A DNA stretch of 64,000 nucleotides from assembly GCA_037439425.1 (NCBI GenBank), contig JBBIWA010000018.1, forward strand, positions 1-64,000, in the 5' to 3' direction. Positions within the stretch are counted from its first letter, which is position 1. Each line of letters starts with the position of its first letter. A model generated the notes under the pieces. It saw nothing but the letters and a program-made list of their open reading frames with translations. It made no database searches and was not told the origin of the DNA. A program made the position numbers and the translations under genes. Source of the DNA: JBBIWA01 sp037439425 (GTDB taxonomy: Bacteria > Acidobacteriota > Blastocatellia > RBC074). Below, piece after piece: positions 8,609 through 17,470 of the stretch.

Positions 8609-9352
8609 ATGAGTCAAGCAGCGCAACTCGATGTCTTGGCGATAGCGGCGCACCCGGATGACGTTGAGCTCTCTGCCGGTGGGACGCTCATCAAGCTCGC
8701 TCGGATGGGATATCGGACTGGAGTGTTGGACCTCACGCGCGGTGAGGCTGGCACGCGTGGCACGCCTGAGATTCGCGCTCAGGAAGCGGCGCGCGCGGCT
8801 GCTGAGTTGGGGCTTACGGTGCGCGAAAATCTTGATCTTGGTGATGCTCACCTCTGGCTTAGTGAAGAATCCCGCGCCAAGCTGGTGCGCGCACTGCGCC
8901 GGTTGCGCCCGCGAATCGTTTTCACCCAACACTGGGAAGACCCACACCCAGACCACGCGCACACTTCGCAGCTTGTGCGCGAAGCGGCGCATCTTGCAGG
9001 TCTAGCCAAATACGACGCGGCAGCGGGCCAGGAAGGCTGGCGACCAGCCTGCGTGGCTTACTTCCTCTTTCCGCGCACGGTCGTGCCCACTTTCATCGTT
9101 GACATCAGCGAGACAGCGGCGCGCAAGTGGACAGCCATTCGCTGTTATGCTTCGCAGTTCTTTTCTCCCCAGAGTCAGGAACCACCGACGCGCGTCAGCA
9201 CAAAAGAGTTTCTGCGCGAGATTGAAGCACGCGACCGCTACTTTGGCGCGCTCATCGGCGTCGAGTATGGCGAGGCTTTCTTCGTTCGTGAAGCGCTCAA
9301 TGTCTCAGACCCGGTGGCATTGTTAACGCAGCGGATGAATATCTATTCTTAA
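8609..9352 (+). CDS. bshB1: Bacillithiol biosynthesis deacetylase BshB1
   Basis: 247 residues of the LmbE-like PIG-L deacetylase family. The zinc-binding HPDD motif is at 15-18, and a second histidine motif, DPHPDHAHTS, supplies the third ligand. The family hydrolyses the N-acetyl group of GlcNAc-malate to give GlcN-malate, the second step of bacillithiol synthesis in the cytoplasm. The gene directly after it is bshA, which makes the substrate, so the pair is a coherent pathway unit; bshC is not in the window. The N-terminal pattern LDVLAIAAHPDDVELSAGGT matches the BshB1 subgroup rather than mycothiol enzymes. The start ATG follows GGAG by seven bases. Confidence 0.93.
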   Translation: MSQAAQLDVLAIAAHPDDVELSAGGTLIKLARMGYRTGVLDLTRGEAGTRGTPEIRAQEAARAAAELGLTVRENLDLGDAHLWLSEESRAKLVRALRRLRPRIVFTQHWEDPHPDHAHTSQLVREAAHLAGLAKYDAAAGQEGWRPACVAYFLFPRTVVPTFIVDISETAARKWTAIRCYASQFFSPQSQEPPTRVSTKEFLREIEARDRYFGALIGVEYGEAFFVREALNVSDPVALLTQRMNIYS

Positions 9353-9395
9353 TCCTTCGTCAGTGGTCCCTGGTCGGTTGTGAACTCAGTGACCA

Positions 9396-10550
9396 ATGAT
9401 CAACTTTCCTATGAATATTGGCATCACCTGTTTTCCCACCTACGGTGGCAGCGGGATTGTCGGTTCTGAACTTGGGCGCGAGCTGGCTGATCGTGGTCAC
9501 ACAGTCCATTTCATCAGCTATGCCTTGCCCACACGGCTGGTAGAACTCAATGAGCGGCTCCAGTTTCACGAGGTCGAGATGTTCGATTATCCGCTGTTTG
9601 AGTTCCCCCCTTACGCGCTGGCTCTGGCCTCAAAGATTCTGGAGGTGGCCGAATCAGCCAGGCTGGATCTGCTGCATATGCACTATGCGATCCCGCATGC
9701 GACCGCAGCCTATCTGGCGCGCGAGATGTATCGCCCCACTCGCTATTTGCCGTTTGTGACGACGCTGCATGGCACGGACATTACGCTGGTGGGGGCGCGC
9801 AAAAGCTTCCTTCCCATTACTCGCTTCTCCATCGCACAGTCAGACGCCGTGACAGCAATCTCACACTATCTGGCAGTAGAAACTTGCAAGACCTTCGGCC
9901 ACTGTTCGGTCGAAGTGATCCCGAATTTCATCAATGCTGAGCATTATTCGCGGCGTGAAGATCACAAGCTGCGCGCCAGGTTGGCTCCCAACGGCGAGCA
10001 ACTGATAATGCATGTATCGAATTTTCGCCCGGTCAAGCGCATCACGGATTGCATTCATACTCTTGCGTTGCTCAAGGAGAAGGTGCGCGTGCGCTTGGTG
10101 ATGTGCGGTGACGGCCCGGAACGCCACGAAGCGGAGACTCTGGTCCGGGCCTACGGTTTAGAAGACCAGGTAGTCTTTGCCGGTCAAATACCCAATATCC
10201 GCGATTATCTCTCGGTAGCGGACCTGCTGCTGCTGCCCAGCGAGAATGAAGCATTTGGTCTAGCGGCGCTTGAAGCGATGGCCTGTGAAGTACCCGTCAT
10301 CGCCACGCGCGTAGGTGGATTGCCCGAAGTGGTGCGCCACGGAGAGACCGGTTATCTGGTCAGCGTCGGTGATACCCAGGCAATGGCTGAAGGCGCCATC
10401 AAGCTGCTCACCAATTCACATCTGCATCGAGAGATGGGCCAGCGCGGGCGGGCCTGGGCTGTCGCGCAATTCAATACCGATCGCATTATCGCCCAATACC
10501 TTGCTCTCTACGAACGTGTGCTGCACACCACCCAACACCGCTCAGCTTGA
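9396..10550 (+). CDS. bshA: N-acetyl-alpha-D-glucosaminyl L-malate synthase BshA
   Basis: 384 residues, GT4-family retaining glycosyltransferase. It begins with IGITCFPTYGGSGIVGSELG, the donor/acceptor-binding start characteristic of BshA, and has the GT4 signature ENEAFGLAALEAMACEVPV in the C-terminal domain, followed by GGLPEVV. It transfers GlcNAc from UDP-GlcNAc to L-malate, the first step of bacillithiol synthesis. It lies 43 bp downstream of bshB1 on the same strand. The ATG at 9396 and one five codons later (9411) are both possible; neither has a strong Shine-Dalgarno. Confidence 0.95.
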   Translation: MINFPMNIGITCFPTYGGSGIVGSELGRELADRGHTVHFISYALPTRLVELNERLQFHEVEMFDYPLFEFPPYALALASKILEVAESARLDLLHMHYAIPHATAAYLAREMYRPTRYLPFVTTLHGTDITLVGARKSFLPITRFSIAQSDAVTAISHYLAVETCKTFGHCSVEVIPNFINAEHYSRREDHKLRARLAPNGEQLIMHVSNFRPVKRITDCIHTLALLKEKVRVRLVMCGDGPERHEAETLVRAYGLEDQVVFAGQIPNIRDYLSVADLLLLPSENEAFGLAALEAMACEVPVIATRVGGLPEVVRHGETGYLVSVGDTQAMAEGAIKLLTNSHLHREMGQRGRAWAVAQFNTDRIIAQYLALYERVLHTTQHRSA

Positions 10551-11018
10551 TCCGCCAGCCGTCAACTCCGCTAAGAAAAAAGGCGGGAGGTTGTGGGGTA
10601 GGATGTAGGGGAAAATTGTAAAGTGGAAATGTGGTGTTACAAGGTGGGTCCGCTGCGCGTTCTCTGGGCCTGAAACTTGTGCTGACCGAAACGGGAGACG
10701 CCAGCAGCCAAAATTATCAAAGGTAGGCCATCCGGAATAGGATGCCTGGTGGCCCCGGACTGCCACCGCCGAACAACCCAAGCTAAACTACGATGGCAGC
10801 AACCAGGCATCCTTGTTCCGCCACTGGTAAGAGCGAGTGGCGTGCCGCAGTTTTGGCCCTCGCGCTGATCAAGCCAAAATGCAATATTCACGTGTGTTTG
10901 TGCTACTGCGCTTGTCTTCAGGAATCATTCAAGGCGACTGAAAGCTGACGCGATACGTCACACTGACCTGCCATGTTGTGGCTTTCTGCCGAAAGGATCT
11001 CAAAGCCTATGCTAAACA
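10551..11018. other. Gene-free gap after bshA
   Basis: Short open frames on the minus strand here show no motif or ribosome binding site. I see no RNA gene and no clear repeat. The only structured element is the terminator at its right end. Confidence 0.5.
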
Positions 11019-11057
11019 AATGGCGCGGGCAAGGTCTTTATCCCAGCCCGCGCCATT
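11019..11057 (-). terminator. Rho-independent terminator of the small Cys/His gene
   Basis: A perfect 12-bp stem, AATGGCGCGGGC (11019-11030) pairing with GCCCGCGCCATT (11046-11057), has a 15-nt loop. On the minus strand it is followed by TTTGTTT. It lies 26 bp after the stop codon of the small gene at 11083-11292. Confidence 0.75.
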
Positions 11058-11082
11058 AAATGGTTTCATTAAATTAGACTGC

Positions 11083-11292
11083 TTAGCTGCTCTTTTTGGA
11101 AGCCTTCAGCGGATTGATCGGACGCGGCTCGCGCGCCTTAGCTAGGGCCTCGGCGTGAGCTTTGCAGTCGTGCGTCTCAGCCTTCTCCTTCATCCATTTT
11201 GCCACATCAACCGTGTGGTAGAGCGCAGCAAAGACAGCGAAGTAATGGCTGCATTTGTGACAATAGATTCGGTATCTCTTAACACTTGCCAT
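11083..11292 (-). CDS. Small Cys/His protein of unknown function
   Basis: 69 residues. The chosen ATG (11292) has AAGGAG about 12 bases upstream; the open frame extends upstream but into the mog promoter region. The sequence has CHKC near the N-terminus and THDCKAH about 30 residues later, which could form a zinc site, and a basic lysine-rich tail (NPLKASKKSS). It is divergently placed to mog with a 165-bp shared upstream region. I do not recognise the family. A strong terminator directly after it supports that it is a real transcript. Confidence 0.65.
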   Translation of the reverse strand: MASVKRYRIYCHKCSHYFAVFAALYHTVDVAKWMKEKAETHDCKAHAEALAKAREPRPINPLKASKKSS

Positions 11293-11457
11293 GTTGATTG
11301 CTTTCTCCTTAAATGCGAAACTAAGAATCGGGGAAGTAACTTCCCGCAAAAAACGCCGGACATTATAGGGCAGAATTTGCTTATTGGGTACAGCTTTCAC
11401 GCGGTTATGAGATCTTCCTGGCAAAATCCTCACGAGAGGTAGAATATTAACCAAGCT

Positions 11458-11934
11458 ATGGCAGCAACTATTAAAGCAGCCGTACTCACGATCAGCGATT
11501 CAGCCTCGCGTGGCCAACGCGTAGATTTGTCTGGTCCGGCGGTCGTAGCTGAGTTGCAGAGCCTGAAAGCCGAGATCGTGGCGACTGAGACCATCCCGGA
11601 CGAACGCGCTGAGATCGCAGCGCGGCTCTGCCACTATGCAGATGGGGGCGAGGTCAATCTCATCGTGACTACTGGCGGCACCGGGCTGGCCCCGCGCGAT
11701 GTTACTCCTGAGGCCACCCGAGATGTCATTGAGCGCGAGGTGCCAGGACTGGCAGAATTAATGCGTGCGGAGAGTTTGAAGATCACCCCACTAGCCGCAC
11801 TTTCGCGTGCTGTTTGCGGCGTGCGCCGGCAGACGCTGATTATCAATCTGCCGGGCAGTGTCCGTGGCGCGCGGGAGAACTTCGCTGCTATTGCGCGTAC
11901 TTTACCGCACGCCATTGCATTGCTGACAGAGTGA
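11458..11934 (+). CDS. mog: Molybdopterin adenylyltransferase (MogA/MoaB family)
   Basis: 158 residues. It shows the MoCF-binding fold: AVLTISDSASRG at the N-terminus, the signature VTTGGTGLAPRDVTPEAT in the middle, and LPGSVRGARENF near the C-terminus. The enzyme adenylates molybdopterin using ATP and Mg before molybdate insertion in molybdenum cofactor synthesis. No other Moco gene lies nearby, so it stands alone here. MogA and MoaB cannot be separated reliably by eye. Confidence 0.9.
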   Translation: MAATIKAAVLTISDSASRGQRVDLSGPAVVAELQSLKAEIVATETIPDERAEIAARLCHYADGGEVNLIVTTGGTGLAPRDVTPEATRDVIEREVPGLAELMRAESLKITPLAALSRAVCGVRRQTLIINLPGSVRGARENFAAIARTLPHAIALLTE

Positions 11935-12040
11935 AGCAAAAAGAGGGCGCGACTCCCAGAGAGAATAAAAAGCCCGCAGCGCAAAGCAAAGAGGGAAAAT
12001 TGAAACGGTTGTAAGAAAAATGGCGCTCAGGAAGAATAAA

Positions 12041-12060
12041 AAAGCCGCAGCTGTGGCTTT
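12041..12060. terminator. Hairpin downstream of mog
   Basis: AAAGCCGCAG pairs with CTGTGGCTTT (one G-U pair). It lies 107 bp after the mog stop. The T-run is on the minus-strand side (TTTTTTATTC), so as a classical terminator it would fit minus-strand transcription; on the plus strand it is only a stem. Confidence 0.35.
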
Positions 12061-12139
12061 CAAGCAGGAGGCCTCCTTCACCCAAGCCTCACTACCTGAA
12101 GGCCACAGCGCCAAACCCATCTTTTGAGGAGTCGCTCAT

Positions 12140-12318
12140 GCCTTCATAGGTAGCGCGCTCGATGAAAGTGAGCACGCCACAGGCGTGCCTGCCCAGAGAT
12201 TTTCTGCAGGAGCCTGGGCAGGCACGCTTCTAGCGTGCTTGGATTGAGGTAATGGCTTGCTCGAAGAAGACAGGCACGCAAGGATGCGTGCGTACCCAGG
12301 ATTTTCCGAGGAGGACGA
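12140..12318 (+). repeat. Family-1 composite repeat in front of the M48 gene
   Basis: This copy is inverted relative to those at 4.3 kb but keeps the same orientation toward its downstream gene. It reads GCCTGGGCAGGCACGC, the GCTTCTAGCGTGC hairpin, GGTAATGGCTTGCTCGAAGAAG, GCACGCAAGGATGCGTGC and GTACCCAGGATTTTCCGAGG. The last bases (GAGGAGG, 12308-12314) are the Shine-Dalgarno of the M48 gene, four bases before its ATG. The rest of the 11935-12140 gap has only the hairpin at 12041. Confidence 0.82.
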
Positions 12319-13209
12319 ATGCAAATACACTTTTTTGCCAAATCACGGACCATCGCCGTGGTGCTCATCGGCGCGCTCTTTTTCACGGCGCTGGCAGCCG
12401 AGAATCCGTACGACAAGTTCCGCAATCGCTCTTACTCTAATCGCGGCTATCTCAGCGAAGAAGATGAAATAACGCTAGGGGCTGAGGTGCATAAAGAGAT
12501 TCTCAAACAGCATCGGCTGGTCAACGATTCAGCCCTCAACTCCTACATCAACTCGCTCGGCCAGCGCCTGGCAGGGCGTTCGGCTCGACCTAACTTGCGC
12601 TACCATTTCTTTGTGGTTGATGATTCATCAATCAATGCCTTTGCCACGCTGGGCGGCTATGTCTATATTCACACCGGCCTGCTCAAAGCCACCACGAATG
12701 AGGCGCAGCTAGCCAGCGTGCTCGGTCACGAGATCGGCCACATCGCCGCGCGTCACGGACTGGAAAATGTCAAACGCGCGCAGAAATATGGCTTGATCGC
12801 TGGGATCGCTGGAATCATTGCAGGCGCAGCCGGGCGCACCGCTGGCAACATCGGACAATTAGCTGCCAATCTGATTGCGGGCGGGATGCTTATGAAACAT
12901 AGCCGCGAAGCTGAACGCGAGGCCGACTATTTGGGGCTCTATAACTTAAATCGCGCCGGTTATAACACGAGCGGGATGGTTCAGATGTTTGAGACTCTGG
13001 ACAGAGTAAGCAACAGCCAGCCCGACTTGCTCGGCTCGATTATGCGCAGCCATCCGCCGGCCCGTGAACGCGCTGAGAACACCCGCCTCGAGATCAGCCA
13101 GTACTTGCGCGGCAGTGATCGGCGCGGGATCGAGTCCACGCGTGAATTCGAGGCGATCAAAGAGCGAGTCGAGTCCGCCAGACCACGGCGCCACCGTCCG
13201 CGCAACTAA
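12319..13209 (+). CDS. Periplasmic M48 family metalloprotease with signal peptide
   Basis: 296 residues. An N-terminal signal peptide (basic KSR then IAVVLIGALFFTALA) is followed by the M48 domain. The zinc motif HEIGH is at 137-141 and the third ligand glutamate is in EREADYLG (E201). The layout matches BepA/YfgC-like or LoiP-like secreted proteases without the C-terminal TPR part, so quality control of envelope proteins is the likely role. The gene starts four bases after GAGGAGG, which belongs to a family-1 repeat. The C-terminus ends in a basic RPRRHRPRN stretch. It is followed after 39 bp by the DUF4127/GH84 fusion. Confidence 0.88.
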   Translation: MQIHFFAKSRTIAVVLIGALFFTALAAENPYDKFRNRSYSNRGYLSEEDEITLGAEVHKEILKQHRLVNDSALNSYINSLGQRLAGRSARPNLRYHFFVVDDSSINAFATLGGYVYIHTGLLKATTNEAQLASVLGHEIGHIAARHGLENVKRAQKYGLIAGIAGIIAGAAGRTAGNIGQLAANLIAGGMLMKHSREAEREADYLGLYNLNRAGYNTSGMVQMFETLDRVSNSQPDLLGSIMRSHPPARERAENTRLEISQYLRGSDRRGIESTREFEAIKERVESARPRRHRPRN

Positions 13210-13248
13210 AGCGCCGAAAGCCGGAAAAAGTCTCTGCTGAAAGATCAG

Positions 13249-16200
13249 ATGCCACTCTCTGCTCTCTGCTGCGCACGTCGCACGCATTTACTCGCCCTTG
13301 GCTGCCTCTTGCTCTGCTTGCCTGGCCTGCTCAGTCCGCCTGCGGTCGTGGCGCAGCAGAAGTCCCTGCTTCGCCCGGCGCGCCGTGACTACTTCGCTGG
13401 CAAGTTTGTCTTAATCCCGCTCGACACTCGTCCGGTCTCTTACCAACTGCCGCGCCTGCTTGCGCAGATTGCCGATCACGACATCATCCTTCCACCTCGT
13501 TCTCTTCTGAGGGATTCAACTCAAGCCACTGATCTCAACCGTGTGATCAGCTGGGCTAGGAGCATAGACTACGCCGATGCGGACGGCCTCATTGTCTCGC
13601 TCAATACTGTCAGTGATGAACAGGCGGCGCAGCCAGCTCTGGAGTTGCTCAATTGGGTGCGGACAAGACGCCCGGCTCTCCCTATTTATGGCTTCCACGT
13701 GACCAGGCCACAGACTCATCTGACTAATGGAAGCGAGCTCTGGGCGCTGGAGCTAGTAGCCAGCGGCAAGCTTGACTACCTTATCCTCAATCCCGACGAG
13801 CAGAGCCTGTCTGCCAGCAGGTGTGAACAGTTGCTCTCCAGCATCACGGCGCGGAGATTATCTGATCGCATCCAGCTATCACCTAGCGCAGATGCTGCCG
13901 CGATCATACTCCTGGCGCGCCATCTTAACCGTCGTTTTGGCATCGTCCCCAGAGTGTTGCCACTCTTTTCCTCAGCGCAGCCAGATGTGACGCCAGGTTC
14001 AGCGGGGCAGAGGCTCAGTGGGGCAGAGGGGAGTGAGAGAATTTGTCTCCCGCTTTCCCGTTCCTCCGCTCTCCGGTTCTCAATTGAGGCAATAGGCGGA
14101 AGAGAAATAGCAATCACAGCCGATGCCGCACAACATGCTGATATTTTGCTCTTCCTCCACACGCCGCAAACCGATCCACAGAGATTGGCCTCCTTCGTCG
14201 CAGGAGTGAAAAGCGCAATTGAAGCAGGCCGTCGCGTGGCCGTGGTTGATCTCTCCAGCAACCGTGAGAGTAGAAGTCAACTGATGATGGAGCTGCGTCG
14301 CCACAAGCTACTGGGTCAACTGATAGCCTATGCAGCTTCCAGCACAGCAGGGCCTGGGATTGCCACGGCACTGGCGCAAGCTTCGGCGCGCCTCATTACC
14401 ATGAAATTTCTGCGCGATGATCTGGAGCGATTGCAGCGGGTCGAGCGCGCTCAGATCGAGATGCTGCTGAATCGTTATCTGAGTGACCTGGTCTACCCCG
14501 ACCTCGTGCGGCCCAGGCTTGACACCTTCGCGCGCGAACAATTGCAAGCCGATCCCGGCAATCTGGGAGAGGCCACCAAACGCGCGGAAGATTTTGCGCA
14601 AGAACAAAGCCAGTCTTTGCTGGAAGAGATTTTCTCTGAACAGTTCCGCCGAAATATCCACTCTATTTTGCTCGACACGGGTGCGCGCGCGGAGTTTCAG
14701 GTGCGCTTCCTTCAGCGCTTTCAGCTCCGCCTTCCCTGGCAACGCACTGGCGAAGTCGAATTCAGTCACAGAGTCTATCTCCCTCTCATGATCACCGGCC
14801 TCGAGCCACTACCCGCCGACGGGGCTCAATGGAGACTTTACAAACCTCATACTCTCGATGAGCGGCTGGTCAGGCAATTTGATGAGACTGCCTGGTCAGC
14901 CTTTGACGCTGGTGCTGAAGAAGTCGAACTCCGGATCGAGATCACCAGCCCAGAAGTAGAGGCTGCTGAAAGTTACTCGATCCGCAGCCGTCGCAAATCC
15001 AAGCGCGAACGGCGTATTGAGATCACAGCTCCGTCGGCGCGCGGCGCCTTCTATGCGTTGGCCCGGCTGGAGCAGCTGGGCGCAGAAGGAAAGCTCAAGC
15101 AGGATTTAGAACTCTCCGAAGCGCCTTCCTTCAAACAACGCGGCATCGTGGAAGGTGCGGCTGGTCTGCTTTGGTCACATCGTGACCGGCTTGACTTGCT
15201 GCGCTTCCTCGGACGTGTGCGCCTGAACCGCTACTACTACGCGCCGAAAGACGATCCGCTGCTTCAAGAAGAGGGGCGTGATAGTTACCTGAGCGCTGGC
15301 CTCGATCGCTTCAAACAGTTGCTGCGCGCCGCGCAAGAGAATTTTATCGAATTGGTCTATGCCCTCCGCCTTGGTCCTTCAATCACCTACTCCCGTGAAG
15401 AAGACTTCGCCGCGCTAACAAGCAAGCTTGACCGTCTGGCAGCGCTCGGCGTGCGCCATTTCGCTCTCTTCTTTGATGCCCTGCCCGAAACACTCTCAGA
15501 GGCGGAGGATCGCGCTCGCTTCCCTACTCTGGCTGCAGCGCAGGCGCATCTGATCAATCGCGCCTATGAGCATCTGCAGCGCACAGTCCCAGGCTTCTCA
15601 CTCTCAGTCCTGCCCACCTTCCACTCTCACCTTGATCCCAGGCACGACTACCTGAAAGAGCTGGGGGCTGCGATCCCCAAAGAGATTTCAATCCTCTGGA
15701 CCGGCGCTCGGAGCTTCTCTCCTGAAGAGACTGAGGCGCAGGCCGAGCAGTGGGAAACAATGCTTCTCCGCCAACTGCTCATCTGGGCCTACTTTCCGGC
15801 TAATGATTCTGAGCCGTGGCAACTCTATCTTGGTCCCTGGCCTGGCGCCGCGCCGGCGTTGAGCGAGCATGCCTTGGGCCTCATTGCCAATCCGATGAGT
15901 CAGGCACATGCTTCGATGCTGCCGCTGGCAACAATCGCCGAGTACGCCTGGGACGCGCGCCATTATGATCCTGAGCGCGCCCTCGAGCGCGCGCTCAAGC
16001 TTCTCTATGACGAACGCAGCCGCAATGCAGTGCGAGTGTGGACAGATGTTTTTCGCGATCACCAGTGGGGCAATAGTTTATTCACGCCGCTCTTCCAGCA
16101 GCAACGTAATGACGTGAATGTTCAACTCGTGGAACAACGCCTGGCTGAAATGGAAACGGCGCTTCTGGAGATTGGCATCAGGCGCGAACGCGGTCTGCTG

Positions 16201-16359
16201 CGCGGCGAACTGGCTTCCTTCCTATCACTGATTCGCTCCGCGATCGAACGCCTGAAAAACGATCCGGCCTACGAACGTTTGGACAAGGGCAATTACCGCC
16301 TGCGCAGCGCCCAGAAGATACGGAAAGATGCCTATGTCTTTGATGCTGACAGAAATTGA
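13249..16359 (+). CDS. DUF4127 domain fused to a GH84-like (degenerate hexosaminidase) domain
   Basis: 1036 residues, with a signal peptide (HLLALGCLLLCLPGLLSPPAV). Residues about 52-430 match DUF4127, starting FVLIPLDTRPVSYQLPRLLA and including IILPPRSLL. Residues about 500-625 look like the small N-terminal domain of GH84/GH20 enzymes (RIEITAPSARGAFYALARL). From 632 the sequence follows the GH84 catalytic barrel: RGIVEGAAG, WSHRDRLDLLRFLGR, YYYAPKDDP, then ANPMSQAHASMLPL near 875. Several conserved positions are changed: the usual VEGFYG is VEGAAG (634-639), the catalytic Asp-Asp pair is Asp743-Ala744, and the usual WDN is WAY (846-848). It is therefore probably not an active O-GlcNAcase or hexosaminidase, but may still bind amino sugars. 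It overlaps the next gene by 32 bp. Confidence 0.8.
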   Translation: MPLSALCCARRTHLLALGCLLLCLPGLLSPPAVVAQQKSLLRPARRDYFAGKFVLIPLDTRPVSYQLPRLLAQIADHDIILPPRSLLRDSTQATDLNRVISWARSIDYADADGLIVSLNTVSDEQAAQPALELLNWVRTRRPALPIYGFHVTRPQTHLTNGSELWALELVASGKLDYLILNPDEQSLSASRCEQLLSSITARRLSDRIQLSPSADAAAIILLARHLNRRFGIVPRVLPLFSSAQPDVTPGSAGQRLSGAEGSERICLPLSRSSALRFSIEAIGGREIAITADAAQHADILLFLHTPQTDPQRLASFVAGVKSAIEAGRRVAVVDLSSNRESRSQLMMELRRHKLLGQLIAYAASSTAGPGIATALAQASARLITMKFLRDDLERLQRVERAQIEMLLNRYLSDLVYPDLVRPRLDTFAREQLQADPGNLGEATKRAEDFAQEQSQSLLEEIFSEQFRRNIHSILLDTGARAEFQVRFLQRFQLRLPWQRTGEVEFSHRVYLPLMITGLEPLPADGAQWRLYKPHTLDERLVRQFDETAWSAFDAGAEEVELRIEITSPEVEAAESYSIRSRRKSKRERRIEITAPSARGAFYALARLEQLGAEGKLKQDLELSEAPSFKQRGIVEGAAGLLWSHRDRLDLLRFLGRVRLNRYYYAPKDDPLLQEEGRDSYLSAGLDRFKQLLRAAQENFIELVYALRLGPSITYSREEDFAALTSKLDRLAALGVRHFALFFDALPETLSEAEDRARFPTLAAAQAHLINRAYEHLQRTVPGFSLSVLPTFHSHLDPRHDYLKELGAAIPKEISILWTGARSFSPEETEAQAEQWETMLLRQLLIWAYFPANDSEPWQLYLGPWPGAAPALSEHALGLIANPMSQAHASMLPLATIAEYAWDARHYDPERALERALKLLYDERSRNAVRVWTDVFRDHQWGNSLFTPLFQQQRNDVNVQLVEQRLAEMETALLEIGIRRERGLLRGELASFLSLIRSAIERLKNDPAYERLDKGNYRLRSAQKIRKDAYVFDADRN

Positions 16360-17368
16360 ACAACAACCTGCTGCGCTTGAACGAGCAATTAAGCGCGAAG
16401 GCAGGCACATTGCGCGCTTTGCCGCCGCGCTCAAAAAGCAGCCCCTTCGTTTGATCGTGCTCGTCGCCCGCGGCAGTTCAGACAATGCCGCGCTCTTTGG
16501 CCGCTACCTGCTGGAGATCAGCACTGGCATTCCGGTGTCGCTGGCCGCCCCGGCCGTGCACACGCTCTACCAGGCCAAACTTGACCTGCGCGAGACACTG
16601 GTTATCGGCGTCTCGCAATCAGGCGAAGGGGTGGACATCAATCTGGTGCTGGAGAATGCTAAGCGCTGCGGAGCGATCACGCTGGCCATCACTAACGAAG
16701 CGAACTCCACTATCACTGGGACTGCGGATGAAACTTTCTTGATTCACGCCGGGCGCGAGCGCAGCGTTGCGGCGACCAAAACTTACACCGGCCAACTGAT
16801 GATCTTTCACCTACTGGCCAGAGCTTTAAGCCACACTCCGAGGGAGCCGGAAGTTGAACGCTTGCCCGAACTCGCCGCGGCCTCACTGAGGCTGCGGGCG
16901 CGGGTTGAGGAGATCGTCGAGCGCTACACGATGATGAATCAATGCGTGGTCGTAGGGCGCGGATTGAATTATGCTACAGCTTACGAGTTTGCCATCAAGC
17001 TGATGGAGACCTGCTATGTGGTCGCCGAACGCTTCTCCTCGGCTGACTTCCTGCACGGCCCGATTGCCATAGTGAGGCGTGGCTTCCCGGCCTTTCTCTT
17101 TGCGCCACCAGGACGGACTTTTGCAGGGATGAAAGACCTGCTCAGCAAGCTGACGGCGCTCAAAGCTGAGACGGTGGTCATTTCGAGCGAGCCAGCAGTG
17201 CTCAAAATCGCAACGCGCGCCATTAAAATCCCACAGCGCATCAATGAGATGCTTTCACCTATCCCCTACGTCATTCCTGCCCAGCTCTTCGCTGCGCTGC
17301 TTGCTGAGACAAAAGGGCTTAGCCCTGACCGCCCAAGATTCTTGTCGAAAGTAACCAAGACGATCTGA
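16328..17368 (+). CDS. SIS-domain amino-sugar isomerase/deaminase
   Basis: 346 residues with two SIS sugar-phosphate-binding domains and no glutamine amidotransferase domain. Recognisable are VLVARGSSDNAALFGRY, GVSQSGEGVDINLVLE, the ERSVAATKTYTGQL segment, and the second SIS domain with VVVGRGLNYATAYEFAIKL and the SADFLHGP motif. This is the GlmS isomerase-like class that acts on glucosamine-6-phosphate or related sugars (NagB-II/AgaS-like). The start overlaps the end of the GH84-like gene; ATGs at 16328, 16334 and 16340 are all possible, the second having GGAAAG at six bases. Overlap with a GH84-like gene suggests amino-sugar scavenging. Confidence 0.85.
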   Translation: MPMSLMLTEIEQQPAALERAIKREGRHIARFAAALKKQPLRLIVLVARGSSDNAALFGRYLLEISTGIPVSLAAPAVHTLYQAKLDLRETLVIGVSQSGEGVDINLVLENAKRCGAITLAITNEANSTITGTADETFLIHAGRERSVAATKTYTGQLMIFHLLARALSHTPREPEVERLPELAAASLRLRARVEEIVERYTMMNQCVVVGRGLNYATAYEFAIKLMETCYVVAERFSSADFLHGPIAIVRRGFPAFLFAPPGRTFAGMKDLLSKLTALKAETVVISSEPAVLKIATRAIKIPQRINEMLSPIPYVIPAQLFAALLAETKGLSPDRPRFLSKVTKTI

Positions 17369-17470
17369 TGGGTGAATGAGGAAAGCTGAATTGCACGTAA
17401 TATGAAAGGACGCCCCGCTTAGAGTAAGCTTGGGGTGACCAAACCCAGATTACCAACTTAAGGAGGCTTG

